Assembly: GCA_022393335.1 (NCBI GenBank)
Contig: JAJEKB010020807.1
Span: 530,427-594,426, forward strand
Reading direction: 5' to 3'
From: Macrotrachela quadricornifera
Lineage: Eukaryota; Rotifera; Eurotatoria; Philodinida; Philodinidae
DNA: 64,000 nucleotides
This document shows, in pieces, positions 11,982 through 24,267 of the stretch. Each line of letters starts with the position of its first letter. Position 1 is the first letter of the stretch. A model generated the notes under the pieces. The model searched no databases. It was not told where the DNA came from and saw nothing but the letters and a program-made list of their open reading frames with translations. A program made the translations under genes and the position numbers.

Positions 11982-13540
11982 ATGGCTAGTGAGCAATCGG
12001 AAACTTTTCAAAACAGCAGTAAGAATGTTATTCAAACAAAATTAAATCCAGGATCCAAACGTCACTTTAAAGTAAGTAATTCTCTATCAAATTCTACAGA
12101 ATAATCATAAATATTGCTATGGAATAGCAATAAGTAGCTCAGCTGTTCTGAAGTTACTTAGCATACAATTCAGTGAGATTAATTAAATTTCTAAAAAATT
12201 TTATATTTCTGACTGGTTCCTGGAACGTCGACATATGTGATTGTGTTAATTTCTTCTGATCCATACACGCTACATATCATTATCAGTTAAAACTTATTTT
12301 CATCAGCACAGAATTCTCTTTTGTCTAGAATTAAGGAGTGTGACGAATAAGACAGTATTTTCTCCATTTACAATATGTAAAAACAGCTCGATCGTGTTTC
12401 ACATTTTAATCTTACGCAAAATATACTAACAGCGTTTTTATTTAGACACTAGATATGATATGGTTGATCATCAGTATCCCTATGTATGTTTTACTCATAG
12501 TTTTTACTATCCTGAGAGATATGAAAGATGATCAAATTACAACTGAGCTTTTAGCTCTAATTATCGTCAGAATGGCTATTTTACATATTGGTCTTCCATT
12601 GGTGTCATGGTATTTTATTGCAAAGATATATCCCCATGCATGTAAAAGCTTGATAAAATGGATCTGCTCTTTATTTTCATTTTGTCATCAAACAACGAAT
12701 GCTGAATCTGTATATCAACATGTTGACATGTCACAGCCTCTAAATGATCAAACCACTCATGACAAACATCCATCATTTAAATTCAATCCAACACGTTCGT
12801 ATCTTTCTGTTTTAATAATTATCGTTTTGTTCGGACCATTTGTGTCTGTCGTTGGAGATATTTGCCATGCTATACGCAATCTTACTAAAACAACAATGAT
12901 GAATGATAAATTACAAATAATTCATATATTCATTCGATTTTTAATATATTTGTGTAACCTATATCCGGTGATACCAGCACTATATTCAATTCTTGCCATT
13001 TACAAGGGTATTATAACAAAAAGTGATCAGATAAGAAAACGGTTTCTTGGAAGTGTTGAAGAAAGAAACGAGGGAAAATCTGATTTGAAAAATTGGTCAT
13101 ATCATGTCTTTTATTTCAATAAAGAATCTGAGGAAAGAAAGAAACTATATTATGCAAACATTTATGCCACTATATGTGTTACATGTTATTTGGTGTGGGG
13201 AATAACATATTGTTATTATATTCTTGTCACAAAAAACTATATACGTGTTGATCTTTATCTGAAAATGGGTGGCCATTTTCTCGTTTACGCAGCATTGGTA
13301 ATCTTGATGTGGTTTACAAATACTGTTGTGAATAACATGAAAAAGACATGTCGAGCTATCTATATAGAGGAAGAATATTCAACGAATGACGTAATCAGAT
13401 TCCTACTAATACAGGAAACACTTGAACCATATGCTCTTTTATTTACGAGACCGGTGTCATTTCCTGGTATTGTCATCACTTTTGTGTTGGCAGTGATACC
13501 TCATGTCATACCATATATAAAAAAGCGTCTGTTTGTGTAA
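11982..13540 (+). CDS. Multi-pass membrane protein, two exons, family unknown
   Basis: Coding exons are 11982-12071 and 12446-13540, joined by a GT-AG intron (GTAAGT donor at 12072, TTTAG acceptor ending 12445). The join is in phase and gives 394 residues. Exon 1 encodes a polar 30-residue N-terminus. Exon 2 encodes about seven or eight hydrophobic stretches, including one at its very start, one near residue 75, one near 145, one near 180-200, a pair near 265-320 and a last one before the C-terminal Lys-Lys-Arg. A basic, charged cytoplasmic-type loop (Lys/Glu/Arg rich, around residues 215-255) separates the halves. I do not recognise the family; the architecture would suit a receptor-like or channel-like protein. 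A leader intron just before the ATG is likely. The exon structure is well supported; the function is not. Confidence 0.75.
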
Positions 13541-14637
13541 ACAATCTATTCGTCAACCAACGAACTTATTCTATAGATGAACCATATTTCCATTTTAATT
13601 CCTACTCACGAGCATTGATCAAAATGATCATCTTATAGCAGCCTGTGTATTGTTGTGGACCATTTCTTGTCGTTCATCTATCATAAAGCGTTTATTTCGT
13701 AGAACTCATGTATATTTTCGCAGAAAATAGTGATTATAAGTTTTAAGTCGAGTTTTTTCCGGTTTCCTCTCTTTACAGACACCTCCATCACAAACACTTT
13801 CCCATAGTAGCAGACACAACATAATAAATAATTTCTGTAGTTTATCATTGTTCTCTTTTACTCTAAAGCTTTACTGCAAACATATATATCTATTAATGTA
13901 GAGTAATCACATTATAAAATATTTACAGTGACACACGTCCTAGCTTATATAAATATTATGATGATAAACTGATTTCTATCAAACTGTCTATAAAATAGTT
14001 GTCTTAAATCTATGCTCGACACTTTAAACTGGGGAGCTAATGCAGTATGGACCACACTGTAGGCGACTCGATCTACAAAATACTTTTGTTATTACGCAGC
14101 TAGAACGAAGACACCCTCTCATATTTTTTTTTTATTTTCATGGTCTTTTGATATGTCTAAAAAGAGATTTAAGTTTTCCAACTAATCATGTGCGTTATTT
14201 GATATTTTGTTGCACAAGAACAAGTTGGTATTATAGGGCAGCAGTAATACATCAAAGTTTACAATTCATTACATCAGCTTACGTTTTCTTAGAGGAAGAA
14301 TTCACATAATATCCGAAGTTCGAACAAATACAAGCAATTTTTTAACTGATTCATATTTGATGTTCAGATATTACGTAGACAAAATGATTCCCCTCCCTCC
14401 TCCAGAGAAAGAGAACTGATAGGAAGGATGATTTCATTCAATACATGTGATACGGTCCAATGCTCATCGTATTAATTACAATAAGCATCTAATTATTATA
14501 TTTTTTATGTTGACATCAATACGATATATATAATATATAACAAGTGAAAGCACGTGGTCATATCCTATTATCGTTATATTAGAAGATATGCATTTATCTT
14601 AGTTACATATTTTTATACAGAATATCTATTGAGTAAA
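13541..14637. other. Intergenic region, no supported gene
   Basis: AT-rich sequence between two plus-strand genes. Short frames near 14040-14309 have no recognisable content. The segment ATGGACCACACTGTAGGCGA near 14046 resembles ATGGACGACACTGTAGACGA near 52918, followed in both by a TCTAC motif, so a small dispersed repeat is present. The upstream region of the P450 lies at the right end. Confidence 0.4.
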
Positions 14638-16242
14638 ATGTTTATTCTTTTACTTTTTTTTACCGTTATATTGGTGATATGTTATATAAAGTTCAAATAC
14701 TTTTCTCTTCGTCGTTCCATACCTGGCCTGTCACCTCATTTATTTTTTGGAAATTTGATTCAAACTGGTGTATTAATCAAAAATATTCCATTAAGTCACG
14801 TATTTTTAGCATTTAAAGTTCGTTATGGTGATGTTTATCAATTCTGGCTTGGTCCAACACGTTACATAGTTGTGAATAATGCTAATGATGTACAACATAT
14901 TTTTACACATCGATACATATATGATCTAGCTGATTTTTTTGTCGATAAACTAGGTATTCTTTTTTCAGATACTATCAATTCTACCATAGGTAATTTCAAC
15001 TTATTTATCTGAAAACTATCTTTTTCATTGTCATCATCTATAGGACTCAAGTATAAAAGGCATGCTGCAGTTATTATTCCAGTATTTCGACATGGAAAGA
15101 TTAGCTCTAATTTAGATGTGATTGTCAATTGCACAGATAAATTATTGGCTAAATGGCATGGCAGTCCTAATGGAAAAGTACATGTTGATATTGTTGAACA
15201 ATGTAAAAATTTTCTTCTTACTTTACTTGGATTAATTGCTTTTGATTACGATTTGGAAACATTGAATAATGATAATAAAAAAGGTGATAATGAATTTACA
15301 CAAGCTTTGAAATATATATTGGGACTTTTAACACCTGTTATGTATTTGCCAACATTTATAGCTTCTGCATATATAAAATTTAATTATCGACATAAACGAG
15401 CAAAGAAAATCATTCAACATTATTTCGATCAAATGATAAAAAAAGAACAATCACACAATAAAGATTTCAGAGAACAAAGAAAGAGAACATCATTGATTGC
15501 TTCACTAGTTTCTTCATTACAAGAAGATGAACAAATTGAAGCTCATAAAAATGAAGAAGAAAAAAAAGGTAATATGAGTAGTTTTTTTTGAAAAGCAATA
15601 TTCTAAATTAATGTAGGTATATCTCGTGAAGAACTGCTAAATGAAATGCTATTATTGTTGGTAAGTAGCTATGAAACAACGTCGACTACACTCAGTTGGC
15701 TCATTCATCTCATTAGTAAATATCCACGAGTACAACAGAAAATCAAAGAAGAATTGAAGAATAATGGTGCTAGTCAAGATTTATCATTAGAACATCTTGA
15801 TTCAATGACTTATTTGGATTGTGTTCTGATGGAAGTACTTCGATTTTCTCCAGCAATTCCTGGAATAATGCGTACAATGATCAATGATGATCATCTTCCT
15901 GAAAGTGGTGTAGACTTACGTAAAGGTGATCATATCTTGATTCCACTTTATAATTTAACACGAGATAATCGCTATTGGTCGATCGATCCTGAACTCTTTT
16001 ATCCTGAAAGATTTCTTAATGAAGATAAAAATCATCATCCTTATGCATTTATTCCATTTGGTGGTGGTCATCGACAATGTGTTGGAAAAACTTTATCTCA
16101 ATTCTTATTAAAAGTAGTTTTAGCAAGATTAATGCAACGAGTAACATTGGGCGATGCTGGTCCTGAAATTAATGCTGGCGGACATTTTTTACTACTTACT
16201 ACTAGACCTAAACATGTTGGTATTACTATTAACTTTGATTGA
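14638..16242 (+). CDS. Cytochrome P450 monooxygenase, three exons
   Basis: Coding exons 14638-14989, 15044-15568 and 15617-16242 give 500 residues, the usual microsomal P450 length. Both introns are short (54 and 48 bases), GT-AG, and restore conserved P450 sequence exactly across the joins. An N-terminal membrane anchor (about residues 1-22) precedes the proline hinge Arg-Arg-Ser-Ile-Pro-Gly. The I-helix motif is Ser-Tyr-Glu-Thr-Thr-Ser. The K-helix Glu-x-x-Arg is Glu-Val-Leu-Arg near residue 365, followed by Tyr-Pro-Glu-Arg-Phe. The heme loop is Pro-Phe-Gly-Gly-Gly-His-Arg-Gln-Cys-Val-Gly with the cysteine at 16078-16080 (about residue 447). It should be an ER-anchored monooxygenase acting on a hydrophobic substrate. 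I did not assign a CYP family; clan 3 or 4 are the ones to test. No defect is seen. Confidence 0.93.
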
Positions 16243-17273
16243 TTCAAAGTATTTAACTGAAACTTTTACTTTGTAAATAATCATAAATTTTTTTTTCGAC
16301 TGAAAATTAGTGTCTTAGATTTGGATGAAGACAATTTGTTGATGTAAAAATTCTTCTATGTTTCACTTCAATAAGAAGGTTTTCTTTCATTACCTGAAAA
16401 ATCGTTACTTAGTCACGATTGATTGCTGGGTTTTTAGACAATATGAGTAAGAATAATGATAGATAGTGCAATACTTCTTAAGAAAACAATTATTATCGAT
16501 TCTTTTTCATGTCAAAGTATAAAAATTATATATTAACTTCAGATGAACATTCTAAATTACGAATAATTGATTATTCGATAGAGCATATTTTTTGTAGGTG
16601 AAATACACTGACGAAAAGTAATTCGAATGAGACAATTACTCAAATTGAACTGGGCCAAAATCTCGATGCTAAAGCTTCTACTCACGCTTGGTATCAATTG
16701 TTTCATTACAAATGCATGATTTCTATTCTATCATTAGATTGGTTTTCATTTTTGTAAGATACATTGTCAAGATCATTTTCAAAATATGATAAATTCAAGT
16801 ATATGATTGATTGACTATTTCATAGAAATAGAATGTTGAAAGATTCTTCATGAAATTTTTGTTTGAAAATCAAAAGCCGAAAGAATAAATGCGTCTAATA
16901 AATAACTGCTTACATCATAAGACTATCTTTATTTTAATCGATTTCTCTCGAAAATCTCGTTTGAATATTCAATAAATCTTAATTATGGTACAAAAAAAAA
17001 TCGTATATATATATAATTATAAGTGAAATATATCAACAGACACGAAATGAAAATGATCTCTAATCCTTTTTTCAAGAAAATGGTCTAAAAGAAAGCAGAG
17101 AAAGTGCTTTTTAATATGTTTACGTGTTCTGTTGAGTGACTTCGCACACTAGAGTAAGAATTCAAATAACAGAAAGTACAAATTCTATCATAGATTATTT
17201 TCTATTTTATTTGATCATCATTAGTAAAGATCACAATGTGAAATGAGATGCTCGAGTGCAATACTTCTCATAA
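16243..17273. other. Convergent intergenic region, nothing recognised
   Basis: AT-rich sequence between the P450 and the minus-strand PARP-like gene, with poly-A/T tracts and no supported reading frame or clear repeat. Confidence 0.45.
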
Positions 17274-19090
17274 TTAAGTATCCTTTTTCCTAAGTAATAA
17301 ACCATAGGGTCTAACTGCAGTTGGATCAACGATACGCCATCCATGACCAACACTAACACAAGCAGTATGAACTGTAAACGAATCAGGTTTAACACGGCAC
17401 TGAAAGACAACTTGAAATGTTTCAATCTTATCACCATTTTTCACCTTAAATGTTGTGGCGTAAGCGTCGGATCCTCCATTACAATGTGTTGCTAGATAAA
17501 GCCCTGGTCGATTCATTGCCGGTCCTTTTTGTTGAATGGCTTCTTCCATCATTCGATCTCGTTTAGCAGTGCCAATCGATAAACCATGTTTTGTAATATT
17601 ACCCACTGCATCTGAATGAGTGCCATGAAAAGCCACAGGCCATTCGCCGCGGTTGTTATTATGACCCAGCCAGACAGTATCATCTGTATATTTCTGATTC
17701 ACATTAAGCGCATGTCGATACCAGCCAAGTGGTAAGAAATATGATTCATTGCCACGTCGCTGCGTCATTGGCAAATTAGGTTGAGTGTAATCAAAATTGA
17801 AACGTGTATCAAAATCACTAGGCTTAAGTTCCAGGTAAGATAAAATAGAACTCCATTTGTACTCATATTCGCGCAATTTGATAAGATGAAGAACTTCATT
17901 TCCTCCAAAGCCTGATTTTGCCAAACCCTTTAAAAATCATGATATGGATTAATTTATTCATTGAAATTACACAAAAAAAAACTAGCATTTTAGTGATTTT
18001 TTTCTGAGAACTCTCAAATTTAAGTACCAAAATGATTGCATATGATAAAAAATGTTGATTCTTTGCATCTTACCTGTAAGAGAAGGGAGAGTGATTCGGT
18101 CTCTTTCTGATTGGGTGTCGTCAATCCAAAATTAACTTGTGCAGTTCCACTCTCTGTATTCGATTTATGAATAGAAAATACACGAACATAATCATTCTTG
18201 CATCGGAGAACTTGAGCAATGGCAACACAAAAATTGGTTACAAAATTTTCTATCGTATTCGTTGAGCGTGTCAATTGTTTGTCATAGTCAAGATCAATAT
18301 TAAAAGTAAAATGAGCTGTTGGTACATTATCATTGGCAAGCAAATGAGCACTACCTAAATTAGGCACACCACAAGCTGAATTTTCTGCACTATTTTCGAA
18401 TGGTAAATTGCGAGTAGTAAAGCTCAGTTGACCACCGAATTGTTGAGCAAAAGCGTCAAGAGAGAGTACAAGCATTTCTGTGGACTTTTCACTTACGTCA
18501 AGTGGATGAACGTTGAAATCATTTGACTTGCCGACGAATGTACGAAAGCGTGCCACCGTTATGAATTGATGACGTTCAATAGTATTAGCTGGATAGACGA
18601 TATTATTCAAAACCACTTTCGGATTATCAGGCTTAAACCACGTAGGAATCATAGTCAGTGTTGTTGATTTGTCTCCAATATGTATACCTGTCACTTTTAG
18701 TGTGGATGCAGTAATAACAGATTGAAGTGCAAGCGGAATAGGTGTTGGAACGCGTTCGATTATTTCTGAGACAGGAGTTGGAATACGTGGGACTGGAGTG
18801 GGATCACGTTTAACCATCACTGGAACAGGAGATGGATCGCATTCAATGTCTGACACCGAACTAGGAGGAACTCTTGATTTTCTTTTATCGCTCCAACGAA
18901 CTTTCTTAAGTTCTCGATTTCGCTCAAGTACCAATTCACTAATCTTTACGTTCAGATCCTCAATACGATGGGCGATCACATTATCAGCTGCTTTGCCTTT
19001 ACCTGAGTTCTTTTCTTTCAATTTCTCGATTTTTTCTTGAAGATCTTTAATACGTTCATTAATTTCATAGACAACGTTTAAGTGATCCAT
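17274..19090 (-). CDS. Coiled-coil protein with PARP-like ADP-ribosyltransferase domain
   Basis: Two coding exons on the minus strand, 19090-18074 and 17927-17274, flank a 146-base GT-AG intron (donor at 18073-18072, acceptor at 17929-17928). The join is in phase and gives 556 residues. Residues about 5-65 form a charged coiled coil. Residues about 85-120 are a linker with repeated Thr-Pro-Val/Ile-Pro units. Residues about 125-340 are a globular domain I do not recognise. The C-terminal 200 residues contain Trp-Pro-Val-Ala-Phe-His-Gly-Thr, then about 40 residues later Gly-Leu-Tyr-Leu-Ala-Thr and an Ala-Tyr-Ala segment, and finally Trp-Arg-Ile-Val-Asp-Pro. The His-Gly-Thr and Gly-Leu-Tyr pair fits the NAD-binding His and Tyr of a diphtheria-toxin/PARP-type (H-Y) transferase fold; I could not place the third catalytic residue. 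Activity is an inference, and an inactive NAD-fold domain is possible. Confidence 0.72.
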
Positions 19091-20340
19091 CGTTAAGAAA
19101 TCAACGAATTCTTTTTTCTAATATCTCTGAAAAATCAGATAAATTTATACAAAACCTTCTCTACACATGGAGTTGCATACAATTATTATTACAATTTTAC
19201 AACTATTTGAAAACTGTTGGATAATTCATTTTTACTGTATATCATTATCCTTTGAACCATCGCTCTGAAAGTTGATAGTTGAAAACTCAAATTTTCATTA
19301 AAAAGATTCCTCAAAATTGCGAAGTAATATATATGAAGACACAATCTATATTATTCAAAAATCAGACTCTTTCTAAAAGCTCAGCATACAACATAAAAAT
19401 ATTGAAAGAGATGTCCAAGGTTTTTTCAATATGTTTCTAATCGATAAAGGCTTGAAATCTATCAATTATCGTATTTTTCAACTAAAATATGAGAATTGGA
19501 AGAGGAATTAATTAGAAATACATAGAACCAATCTCATTGGACTAATCAAGAAACCTTAAGATATTAATACTATAATGATAGATGGACTCATACACTCACT
19601 TGTTCCGATGTAATGAAAATGATGACAAAACAGGTAAAAACAATTGTTTTCATGTCGACTGGCATAAACAACCATGACAACATTCGAATGTTACTTTTCA
19701 TGAAATTGTCGGTAAATTGTTGACATATTTTAATAATCAGCCTTGTACATTCACACACGACTCAATTCTTTGCTGTCAAAATATATTTTAAAAAAAACTA
19801 ATAAATGGTTGGTAGAAACAAAAAGAACATTTTTTTAAAGAAAGTATGTGTTAGTTTCTGGCCAAACAATATTTTGCCATCGCTAGCAAAAGAATTTATT
19901 TCTTTTTTTATTGAATGTTCGATTGGTCGTCGTTGAATCAAAAATATTAAAGTAATTTTGTTTTTACTAATGTGTCGCTTTCTTTCGTTCTACTTGCTTT
20001 TATTCGTCAACATTGAATATTCTAATATATTGTTTTGCGTTTCCTAGGTCACCATCTTCAACTTTTAGATTCACTGAAAATCTGTATAAAATGATCGAAA
20101 AAAAACGATGTATATGTTGTACATTTTGTTGAAAAAAGGAGGAGGACGTATAAGAGAACAAAACGGCCCCTGTCGGAATTCCATCATGTTTAGTGCCAGA
20201 ACTCTATTTCTATTGAAATTAAACAATTTGATTCATTCCACATTCTACGCAACTCGATTTAATTACGCTTCTTTTTTCTATGTTATATATATAGAATACA
20301 TAATGACAGTATAGCATTTTTGATTATTAGAAACATGTAA
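19091..20340. other. Intergenic region, nothing recognised
   Basis: About 1.2 kb of AT-rich sequence upstream of the PARP-like gene. No reading frame with recognisable content. It ends at the left arm of the foldback element starting near 20341. Confidence 0.45.
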
Positions 20341-20763
20341 AAATGGATAAGACAGTTTATTGAGGCATACAATGCTCATTAATGCCAAAATTGTCCCTTT
20401 TTCACTAGTTTTTGATCGATTCTCTTTTGAATAGTCAGGCTTGTTATTTGAAATCAGTACAGAAAACTGAGTCGATTTATGTATATTTCAAAATAATTCA
20501 TTGCCTTTCGTTTTCGTCAAATAAGTCTGATGCATCCCTGAGGGGGGCCGGGACTGAAATCTTCCACAAAAATAAAGATCAATGAATTATTTAGCAATAT
20601 ACATAGATCGACTCAATTTTCTGTACTGATTTCAAATATATTATTTTTTTAAATAACAAGCCTGACTATTCAAAAGAAAATCGATAAAAAAATCAGTGAA
20701 AAAGGGCAGTTTGGACATTAATGAGCATTGTATGCTTCAATGAATTGTCATACTCATTTATTT
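20341..20763. mobile_element. MITE/foldback element with ~165-base inverted arms
   Basis: The left arm (about 20341-20505) returns as its reverse complement in the right arm (about 20590-20763). Matching landmarks are GAGGCATACAATGCTCATTAATG, GAATAGTCAGGCTTGTTATTT, GAAATCAGTACAGAAAA and GAGTCGATcTATGTATAT. A 75-base centre contains a G-rich stretch, CTGAGGGGGGCCGGGAC. It has no coding capacity. The outermost bases are less certain; a TA dinucleotide could flank both ends. Confidence 0.85.
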
Positions 20764-22218
20764 CTCTAGATATTTTGTCATCATTCGATAGATTCTGATT
20801 AGATCTGTCGATCTATATATGAATCAGTGGGGATCTGCATGTTTCTGATAAACAATATACTCCCCTCCTTTAATTCTAGATTTTCAATAGACAGTATCGA
20901 TTCGAACAAGTCAACCTATATTTCAGTAACATAAATATATTTTTTTATTTCAAAATGTTCTTTTAAAATAAAACTTTATTTACAATAAAGTTATTTAAAT
21001 TCAATGTTTCTATAAGAAAACCAATTTCGTTCAGTTCTAAGTAAAGAATTGGAATTGATGCAGTGCTATAACCAGTATACCAATTATCTTGTTTTCTGTC
21101 AATCTAATGAAACTGCTGACGCTATTACTGGTTAATATACCAGCACTGGTAAAAGTGAAAGTGACGTATTCCACGTACGCATTGGGCTCCGTGAACACAG
21201 GGAGTCCCATATATAGCATTTTTATACAAGAGAGTATAGGTCTCCTAAAGCTATCCAATTAAAGTACTGATGGGTCCCTTAAATCGTCGCGAATTACTCT
21301 ACACAAGTACACAAAAATTCTCAAGCCCTTTGCGATGTGGATATGCTTTAGTATGTATATCTCAACTAGCTGTCGTTTACATGGTTTGAAATTGTCACAC
21401 AACTAATGCTGACTCGATCTTTAACCCGGAAACGACTGGAAGTTTATAAAACTTTGCGAATACAATGCTCTCGGTACAGTACTAACTTGAAGTGATAACT
21501 TTGCATTACATGTTTCAGTCATGCCGATAGAAGAAAAGCATGCTACGCTTAGTTGCAAAATGAAAACTTCACTATACGTCTTTGACGTTACCAAGAAACG
21601 TATTATTTTCTAGCATATTCATAAAATTCTGTAAAACCTATAATGACTATTACTGGTAGATATCTCTTTAACACTGAGCGATACTCTATTCCCTCCTCTG
21701 AATAGCTCTATAATAATAACCAGAGCTACACGAAGACTGTCTGTAAAAAGTTAACGACATCAAATCTCGATAGCTTATGAGGACTTATTGGCATGTGTAT
21801 CTGTAGGATATCCTTGGGAAAATTATGGAATCTGTCATACGATAGGTCGTTAGGACTCATAAGTACTTTCATGTACTCCCTTTGTACTCAGAGTTCGAGA
21901 ATATATCGTTTTCTCTAGGTAAATACACATTCCAAATGCGCATGTTTTAACACTTCGTTTCGTGTGTCTAACAAAATTGAAAGGAGTAACTCGTTAAATA
22001 TAAACAAGTTTCTTTCCATGTCGACATACTTCTGACACTCAAATGGAAAGATAAAAGAGACGTGCATACGATTTCGGCTGTTCACGAGACAGAAATAGTG
22101 ACCATAGAGAAAGTAAACCAGCAAACAGGTCGTCGAATTGCGAAACTCATTTGATCGTTGAAGTGGTACACCAAATTCTTTTTCCATTTGCTACATCTCG
22201 TTCTTCAATACCTATCTA
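20764..22218. other. Intergenic region, nothing recognised
   Basis: No supported gene. Short minus-strand frames near 21037-21258 and 21915-22187 show no domain, codon pattern or splice context that would support them. Confidence 0.4.
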
Positions 22219-22644
22219 CCGGGGAAAAAATTAACGCAAATCGTATTTTTGATAGATATTTTCATTAATAGCCAACGATGACTAATATAAGTCTTTCAGA
22301 AAATTGTTTCGTCTATAGGATTTTGTAGAGCTCGTTTCGCTGATCATTTTGGTAAAAAAAGTATTCAAATTTGCCTAGTAAACAAGGAAGCTAGGGTGAA
22401 AATACTCAAAAATATCAACTAGTACTTAGCAGCGATCACGAACACTCGAAAGCTTTGAGTCTTTTGACCCAAGCTTCCTTGCTTACCGAGCAAACTTGAA
22501 TAATTTTTTATCAAAATGATCAGCGAAACGAGCTCTACAAAATCCTATAGACGAAACAATTTTCTGAAAGACTTATATTAGTCATCGTTGGCTATAAATG
22601 AAAATATCTATCAAAAATACGATTTGCGTTAATTTTTTTCCCGG
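22219..22644. mobile_element. TA-flanked MITE with ~180-base inverted arms
   Basis: A 426-base element bounded by TA at 22217-22218 and 22645-22646. It starts CCGGGGAAAAAATTAACGCA and ends with the near-exact reverse complement (TGCGTTAATTTTTTTCCCGG). The arms (about 22219-22400 and 22465-22644) match almost perfectly, including the CGAAACGAGCTCTACAAAATC block, so insertion looks relatively recent. TA target duplication suits mobilisation by a Tc1/mariner-type transposase. No coding sequence. Confidence 0.9.
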
Positions 22645-22973
22645 TAGTATGTACTATACTAATTGCAAATCAGCAAAAACTTGCGTTTTCTGACTTTCTA
22701 TTGGGAGTAATTCGGATGCTTGTAGAAGAATTTGACTTTCAAAAATTTAGCAGTCAAGACAGACCATCAATTGTAATACCTGTGCACATAACGATGCGAC
22801 ACTTTCCATCAAAAGTAGAAAGCCCCAATGACGGCTAAAGACGTCACATTTTGTATTTATTCATATGACTCATGACCCACAGTAGGAAATAAAAAGCAAT
22901 TACAAATGAAATGAGTGCAGTTTTGACTTATATGTAGTGTTATGTTTTGAAATGTATTAAAGCAGTCATCCTA
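22645..22973. other. Spacer between two MITEs
   Basis: About 330 bases of AT-rich sequence with no gene or recognisable repeat. Confidence 0.4.
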
Positions 22974-23307
22974 TTCCGCAATGTTAAACATTCTGGAGCC
23001 AGTTTCAAGAATTCCGTCGTCGTATATCATAAAACGATTGATAGATATTGACCGAGTTTCATTAATCCCCGGAATTCCGGAATCGGTAGGAATTCCTGGA
23101 AATTCCTGGCAATTCTGTCTTCACTCAATTCCCAGACTTCCGAAATCAGTACGAATTATCTAGAATTCCGTCTCCACTGAATTCTCGAAATCCTGAAATT
23201 GACGGAAGTTGATCAATGTTTATGGCAGATTTGACAATCGAGTTTGTGGAACTAGGTGGAACTAATTCTAGATCGAAACTGGTTCCGCAATGTTAAACAT
23301 TGCGAAA
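22974..23307. mobile_element. Small TA-flanked inverted-repeat element with GAATTCC-rich core
   Basis: The termini are inverted copies: CGCAATGTTAAACATT ... CCAGTTTC at the left (from 22977) and GAAACTGG ... AATGTTAAACATTGCG at the right (to 23304), with TA at 22972-22973 and 23308-23309. The right terminus contains a 19-base near-perfect palindrome, 23286-23304. The core repeats GAATTCC-type words about eight times between 23015 and 23190. No coding capacity. It is a 334-base MITE-like element distinct in sequence from its neighbours. Confidence 0.72.
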
Positions 23308-24267
23308 TAAGAAGTATTCTCAATCGTTAATATTTATTATATCAGAATATTCAACGAAATATCAATGATTATTTCATGTTTTCGATTCGTCGTGCTTAAA
23401 CGGAAATCAACTATAAGTACAATAAATATTTTATTTTATTACGACATGCTTTCAGTAAATAGTACTCATTTGAAAATGATATCAATCTGTTATCTACAAC
23501 TACTTCCTAGTATTACTCATATTAATATAGGTATTATTGCATAAGTTGGAAAATAAAACATGTCACTCATATATTGATGTTTCCTTATAAGATTTGTAAG
23601 AATTGCGTCATTCGTTTTAGGCAATGTCACATGATTGAATGATGTTGTTGACAAAGTAATCATTATGAATATTAGAGCTACTGTTATTAAAATATAGTTT
23701 CATCAATGCAAGATTAAGTAAAAAATTATTGTTTAATATTAAAATTCAAGAAACATTGGGCAAGTCCTTATGATTGAGTATACTCAATAAGATCTGTATC
23801 TATCAAACAGCAATCTAGAAAGCTATAAGTGATATTTAACGCGCCACTTCCTCCTAACATGAACACATCTTAACATAGGACACGATTAAGACAGCATAAA
23901 AAATATGTGCGCATTCATATTATACACCTCTTTGCTATTGCAATTTTCTCCAAATATATTGTGATTATTGAGAATCATACATGCTGCTCTACTAGACAGT
24001 ATTTAACAATATTGAATGATCAGAAAATATAATTGCTTGAAGGAATAATCAAAAGATAACAGAAGAGTAATGTTAGTTAAATGTATTTTACACAGAGATT
24101 AGTCCAATCAGCACAAGTTTTATCATATACGAATGACATATTTTACTAAAGAAAAAAAAATGATCTCTTGCATAACGATAACTAATTGATGCAAACATTT
24201 CAAAAATGAATATGCGAATAATGTTTATAACCGGAAATATGATAAAGTTTCTTATCTTCATGTGAAA
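23308..24267. other. Intergenic region upstream of SH3b-like ORF
   Basis: About 950 bases of AT-rich sequence with no supported gene. If the next ORF has a 5' exon, it would lie here; no convincing donor with coding sequence was found. Confidence 0.4.

Noticed and set aside
18798..19040. Plus-strand frame inside the PARP-like gene
   Set aside because: Antisense shadow of the coiled-coil and linker coding sequence.
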